Assembly: GCA_047605865.1 (NCBI GenBank)
Contig: JASGFC010000009.1
Location: forward strand, 1 to 57,449
Origin: JASGDC01 sp047605865
Lineage (GTDB): Bacteria > Actinomycetota > Actinomycetes > Actinomycetales > Micrococcaceae
Direction: 5' to 3'
DNA: 57,449 nt
Under the pieces are notes generated by a model. It ran no database searches, was not told the origin of the DNA, and worked only from the letters and a program-made list of their open reading frames with translations. Positions 53,881 to 57,449 of this stretch are shown piece by piece (within the stretch, counting starts at the first letter, position 1; each line of letters opens with the position of its first letter). Both the position numbers and the translations under genes were made by a program.

Positions 53881-53915
53881 AAAAATGGGCTTCCAGCAAT
53901 CTGGAGCCCATTTTT
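53881..53915. terminator. Bidirectional terminator between dodecin and CDF genes
   Basis: A stem of about 15 bp with one bulge (53881-53896 with 53901-53915) and a four-base loop, with A-run on the left and T-run on the right. Confidence 0.85.
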
Positions 53916-53933
53916 AACGCTGTGAAATGCTCG

Positions 53934-54866
53934 TTACTGAGCCAAAACAACATTTTCACGACGAATATCTGGTTCAAGGTAAATGACGCGAGCAATAGGC
54001 ACTGCTGCTCTAATACGTTTTTCAGTTTCATCAATCTCACGAGAAATACTAGCTCCAGTATCCTCATGCTGCACAGCAATTTTTGCTGCAACAAGCAGTT
54101 CATCTGGACCAAGATACATGGTACGAATATGAATGATATTTGTTTCACCATCAGATTCAATGGCATCTTCAATCTTCTGCTGATCAACATCTGTTGCGCC
54201 CTCACCAAGCAACAAAGACTTCGTTTCAATGGCCAAGGTAACGGCGACAACCACAAGAAGCAAACCAATTCCAGTTGTACCAACAGCATCCCAAATTCCA
54301 TTATGAGTCAATAACGTCATACCAACACCAAAGAAAGCGAAAGTTAGACCAATAAGCGCTGCAAAGTCCTCAAGTAAAATAACTGGAAGTTCAGGTGCTT
54401 TCGCATTTTGAATGTACTGAAGCCACGTACCTTTACCTTTTAACGGTGTTGATTCTTTGATTGCTGTCCTAAACGAAGTACCTTCTAAGATAATTCCAGC
54501 AATAACTACAACAAGTGGAACCCACCACCATTCACCTTCAATAGGCTCAGGATGGTGAAATTTCTCCCATGCTTCATGCAAAGCAAAGAGACCACCTAAA
54601 GTGAACAGCACAATTGAGACAATGAAAGCGTATACATAACGTTCACGTCCATAACCGAAAGGATGCTTTTTATCTGCTTCCTTTTGTGAACGTTTATCAC
54701 CAATGAGCAGCAAGAATTGGTTGCCTGAATCGGCAACAGAGTGAATTGCTTCAGCCAGCATTGATGAAGATTGTGTAAGAAACCAAGCTATAAACTTGCA
54801 CGCAGCAATACCAAGATTAGCTGCTAACGCAGCAAAGATTGCTTTTTTTCCGCCTTCAGCAGACAC
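53934..54866 (-). CDS. Cation diffusion facilitator metal exporter
   Basis: A 310-residue CDF protein with about six helices and a C-terminal dimerisation domain. The helix 2 metal region is MLAEAIHSVADSGNQFLLLIG, which keeps the HSxxD pattern, and helix 5 has the DFAALIGLTFAFFG partner. A short KHPFGYGRERYVYAF loop follows helix 2. It probably exports zinc, iron or manganese; the metal cannot be assigned. Confidence 0.9.
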   Translation of the reverse strand: MSAEGGKKAIFAALAANLGIAACKFIAWFLTQSSSMLAEAIHSVADSGNQFLLLIGDKRSQKEADKKHPFGYGRERYVYAFIVSIVLFTLGGLFALHEAWEKFHHPEPIEGEWWWVPLVVVIAGIILEGTSFRTAIKESTPLKGKGTWLQYIQNAKAPELPVILLEDFAALIGLTFAFFGVGMTLLTHNGIWDAVGTTGIGLLLVVVAVTLAIETKSLLLGEGATDVDQQKIEDAIESDGETNIIHIRTMYLGPDELLVAAKIAVQHEDTGASISREIDETEKRIRAAVPIARVIYLEPDIRRENVVLAQ

Positions 54867-54948
54867 ATTACTCCCTTTAAATATTTAAAATGTTTGTTTA
54901 ATTCTACCAAGAGCAAGGTGTACTTTACCAAAAAATCTCCCAGACGAC

Positions 54949-56232
54949 TTACTTTTCTTGAAAGTATGAAGCTTCTTCAGCTTCAACGATGTGATTTTCA
55001 GGCAAAAGCAAGACCAAAATAGTAACTAGCAGCAAGCAAACGACAACAATAGTTATATAAAAATGCAACTGCTTGCTTATTCCTTGAAACTGTAGATGCG
55101 ATATTTTCTGTACTTGAAAGTGATACGTAGCTTTTGATGAAGCCAATGCACTCATCAAGGCATCATGCTCTTTTAACTTTGCTTTCTGAGAGGGGTCAAA
55201 ACTAAGCCCTTCTTGATGCCAAGGAATCTTTCCACTTAAAGTAATATACGGTATTTGCTGCTTGAAATGTACCGTATGCCGTAATCCTTGACGTTGCAAT
55301 ATTCCGTGAAGCTCTTGAGCGACAGCTTCATTACTTTTACGCTTTCTTGGCTGTTGGTAAATCAGAATCTTATCTGGTTCAGAATAATTCCGAAGCAAGT
55401 GATGTAAACAAAGGTTAAAGAAAGATTCACTGTGTTTTGAAACACCAGCTATGTTCGTAGTTGTTTTCATTGTGGGCGCAAAAATTGAAAAACTTAAAGC
55501 ACCCACCATTGCACCGAATACAACACTTCCAATACAGTAGCTTGTTTTCGTACCATACAGTAAAGAGGCAGTAACCTTAAACTTTTGTGTAAAAAACATT
55601 TTGAAAGCCCGGTACAACAGATAAAATGCTAGAAAACAAAGAATAGCACTACATTGATAAGCTAAGAATGACTTCATCTTCGCAATTTCAGAAGTAGAGT
55701 GGCGAGAACCAAACTTTTCAACAAGTTTATCGGTATGGAGTTCTTTATCACCAACAACAGCAATTAAACTATCTGCTTCTGGTAAGCTTTTACTGTCTAT
55801 AATTCCAACAACTTCAGCTGTAGCAACAGTGGAATCCAGACGAAATCTTTCCTTAGTGTATCGTGCAGGCAAGGTATTAAAAAATACTTGTAACTCACTG
55901 CTAACCCACAAGTGTCCAGCTTGAATATTCTGCTTTATTCCAGGAACTTCAAGAGGATGGTTATCATCTAAATTCTTCACATGATAAATCCGAAGCAACT
56001 TCCCATGTAATACTGTTTCTTCATAATACACAGAAGCTAAAGATTTTGCAGAATTCTGCGTATAATCAAGTTCCCACAAGGAATGTCTTTGCTCCACAAG
56101 CTGCTGATTGTGATAAATATTGCCGGCTATTAAAAATATGACAGCAGACAGTACACAACACAAAGTTTTAAGGAATAAAGCTTTTTTAAAGTGCTGATTA
56201 TGAAAGATAAAATCACTAGGTATGTAACTCAT
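54949..56232 (-). CDS. Membrane protein of unknown function
   Basis: The 427-residue protein has an N-terminal helix (about 18-38), a large extracytoplasmic region with two halves, helices near 190-212 and 230-252, another extracytoplasmic region, and a final helix near 390-412. This layout is partly like FtsX/MacB-type permeases, but there is no ATPase gene beside it and no motif I recognise. AT-rich codon use. It lies in the accessory cluster between pheS and the rRNA methyltransferase. Confidence 0.5.
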   Translation of the reverse strand: MSYIPSDFIFHNQHFKKALFLKTLCCVLSAVIFLIAGNIYHNQQLVEQRHSLWELDYTQNSAKSLASVYYEETVLHGKLLRIYHVKNLDDNHPLEVPGIKQNIQAGHLWVSSELQVFFNTLPARYTKERFRLDSTVATAEVVGIIDSKSLPEADSLIAVVGDKELHTDKLVEKFGSRHSTSEIAKMKSFLAYQCSAILCFLAFYLLYRAFKMFFTQKFKVTASLLYGTKTSYCIGSVVFGAMVGALSFSIFAPTMKTTTNIAGVSKHSESFFNLCLHHLLRNYSEPDKILIYQQPRKRKSNEAVAQELHGILQRQGLRHTVHFKQQIPYITLSGKIPWHQEGLSFDPSQKAKLKEHDALMSALASSKATYHFQVQKISHLQFQGISKQLHFYITIVVVCLLLVTILVLLLPENHIVEAEEASYFQEK

Positions 56233-56325
56233 AACTTTCTCAGGCTACTGAGCAGCTACTAGATAGGCTAGCGCCTATTCTTAAGCGTTACTATTTTGAA
56301 ACTATTTTTGTGGATGCAACACAAG

Positions 56326-57120
56326 TTACAAGCGTTGTTCGCGGCATGATGCATAGAGACAAACGGTTGCAGCCGTTGCAACGTTCAAACTCTCTGCATC
56401 TCCAAACATTGGAATAGCTAAACTACAATCAGCTTTTGATAATGCTTCTTGAGAAACACCGTGTGCTTCATTACCAAAAATCCATAATGTGGGCTGATCT
56501 AGCTGCTTATCATGGAAAATGTCATGTTGAGCATAGCCATCTGCAACAATTGATCTGAGCCCAAGCGCAAGAACATCATCCAAATTATAATTTTGCACAA
56601 GAGGAAGATGAAATAAACTTCCAGCAGTTGATCTAATAACTTTGGAATTATAAATGTCAACGCATTCATTACTCAAAAAAACAGCGTCAGCGCCAACAGC
56701 ATCAGCAACTCTGATGATAGTTCCAACATTGCCAGGATCTTTGACTTCCTCAAGGTATATTGCCAAATTTATTGTTGAGGGTGCATCAGATTCTTCCATA
56801 GCATATACAAGAAGCCACCCTTGATGTGCAGCATCTGGACTCATTTTGTCTAAGACTGCCTCTGTTGCCTGAAAGAGAGGTTTAGCAGTCTTTTGAGCAA
56901 GTTGATAAATTTCTTGATAGCTATCTCGTCCCCGCTCCGTATAGTAAATTTCTTGAACTAACGCGGGTTGTTTTAGTGCTTCACGAACACTTTGGGGCCC
57001 CTCAACAAGAAACCGTTGTTCACGATAGCGCACAGAACGCCTAGATAACTTAGCTACTGCTTTCACTCGTTCAGAACGAGGGTTAGCAATAACATTGTAT
57101 TCTAGGCGTTCAGGTGTCAT
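56326..57120 (-). CDS. SpoU-family rRNA 2'-O-methyltransferase (TsnR-like)
   Basis: A 264-residue SPOUT enzyme with an N-terminal L30e-like RNA-binding part and motifs VKDPGNVGTIIRVADAVGADAVFL, WIFGNEAHGVSQEAL and IPMFGDAESLNVATAATVCLY. Its target is likely a ribose in 23S rRNA. In many actinobacteria this gene lies immediately upstream of pheS; here five genes intervene. Confidence 0.9.
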   Translation of the reverse strand: MTPERLEYNVIANPRSERVKAVAKLSRRSVRYREQRFLVEGPQSVREALKQPALVQEIYYTERGRDSYQEIYQLAQKTAKPLFQATEAVLDKMSPDAAHQGWLLVYAMEESDAPSTINLAIYLEEVKDPGNVGTIIRVADAVGADAVFLSNECVDIYNSKVIRSTAGSLFHLPLVQNYNLDDVLALGLRSIVADGYAQHDIFHDKQLDQPTLWIFGNEAHGVSQEALSKADCSLAIPMFGDAESLNVATAATVCLYASCREQRL

Positions 57121-57132
57121 AGAAGTACGTTA

Positions 57133-57449
57133 CTACTTACTTTGTGCGTCTTTTCCTCCAGCTGGCTTGAAACCAGCAGCTTCAGCTTCTTCAGGAGTAT
57201 TAAAGTAAAACTCAGCAATGGTAGCATCGTACCACTGAGAACCTGGCACATGGTAAAGCATAGAATCTTCATTACCTTTAATCTTGCCTTCACCCTGAGC
57301 TGAACCATCTTTAGCGGCAGCTTGAGCACCCTTATACTTAGCAGCTTTAGCGTCAAGGTCTTTATCTTCAGACTTAGAACTAGAAGAATCACTTGCAGAA
57401 GATTTAGAATCAGAATCTTTGTCAGTATCAGAATCTGAATCACTATCAG
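57133..57449 (-). CDS. C-terminal part of a protein with Asp/Ser repeats and a sunset-like domain (cut by window edge)
   Basis: The coding frame ends at 57133-57135 (TAG). It reads DSDSDSDTDKDSDSKS and related acidic repeats from the edge, then a short KAAKYKGAQAAAKDG linker, then a compact domain GNEDSMLYHVPGSQWYDAT ... AAGFKPAGGKDAQSK. The domain is clearly the same as at the end of the 39512-42337 protein. A longer frame on the same strand (57117-57443) is a shadow. Confidence 0.75.
   Translation of the reverse strand, partial: DSDSDSDTDKDSDSKSSASDSSSSKSEDKDLDAKAAKYKGAQAAAKDGSAQGEGKIKGNEDSMLYHVPGSQWYDATIAEFYFNTPEEAEAAGFKPAGGKDAQSK

Noticed and set aside
57117..57443. A 108-residue Leu/Ile-rich frame at the right edge.
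   Set aside because: The neighbouring frame encodes a recognisable domain and acidic repeats; this one is its shadow.

Overview
The window is a chromosomal segment of a low-GC actinobacterium (GC about 40% by eye). The actinobacterial signal is gene content and order: a secreted PDZ/Lon-type (S16) protease next to a DUF2342 zinc-metalloprotease-like gene, a YgjP-like metallopeptidase, a ThiF-like protein, a UvrD2-type helicase with a four-cysteine motif and HRDC-like tail, NudC, and an rRNA methyltransferase upstream of pheS-pheT. I cannot name the genus. Actinomycetaceae-like organisms are a reasonable guess, but this is inference.

Left part (1-25.5 kb): the end of an ABC transporter locus. 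Then a leftward block runs from a four-gene membrane glycosylation operon (YfhO-like, GtrB-like, GtrA, GT2) into iscS, an AbiEi/DUF559 protein, mnmA, chorismate mutase and ligA. It is followed by trmL, an htrA-etfB-etfA operon, a divergent TPM-domain/PspA envelope-stress pair, CapA, a small YdeI-like protein, MgtC, an MFS transporter and an ABC-F ATPase.

Middle (25.77-32.11 kb): a compact integrative element of about 6.3 kb inserted in the 3' end of the initiator tRNA-fMet gene. It is bounded by a 38-bp perfect direct repeat, with a duplicated tRNA terminator outside each copy. It carries a tyrosine integrase, an excisionase-like protein, an FtsK-like ATPase with a zinc ribbon, a two-TM membrane protein, a ParE/RelE-type toxin-antitoxin pair and a replication protein. 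That protein has all the hallmarks of eukaryotic-virus-type CRESS-DNA Reps: an HUH endonuclease with one catalytic tyrosine plus a superfamily 3 helicase. Beside rep lies a branched palindrome with iteron-like repeats, a strong candidate for its replication or transfer origin. Paired arm-type repeats sit inside both ends. This is the most interesting system in the window.

Right part (32.2-57.4 kb): the conserved actinobacterial block described above. It continues with a large degenerate-kinase protein ending in a small C-terminal domain, pssA/psd, a two-component system with a lipoprotein, a DUF4870 protein and pheS/pheT. An accessory cluster (ATP-grasp ligase plus MFS exporter, dodecin, CDF metal exporter, unknown membrane protein) separates pheST from the rRNA methyltransferase. 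The gene cut by the right edge ends in the same small domain as the degenerate-kinase protein.
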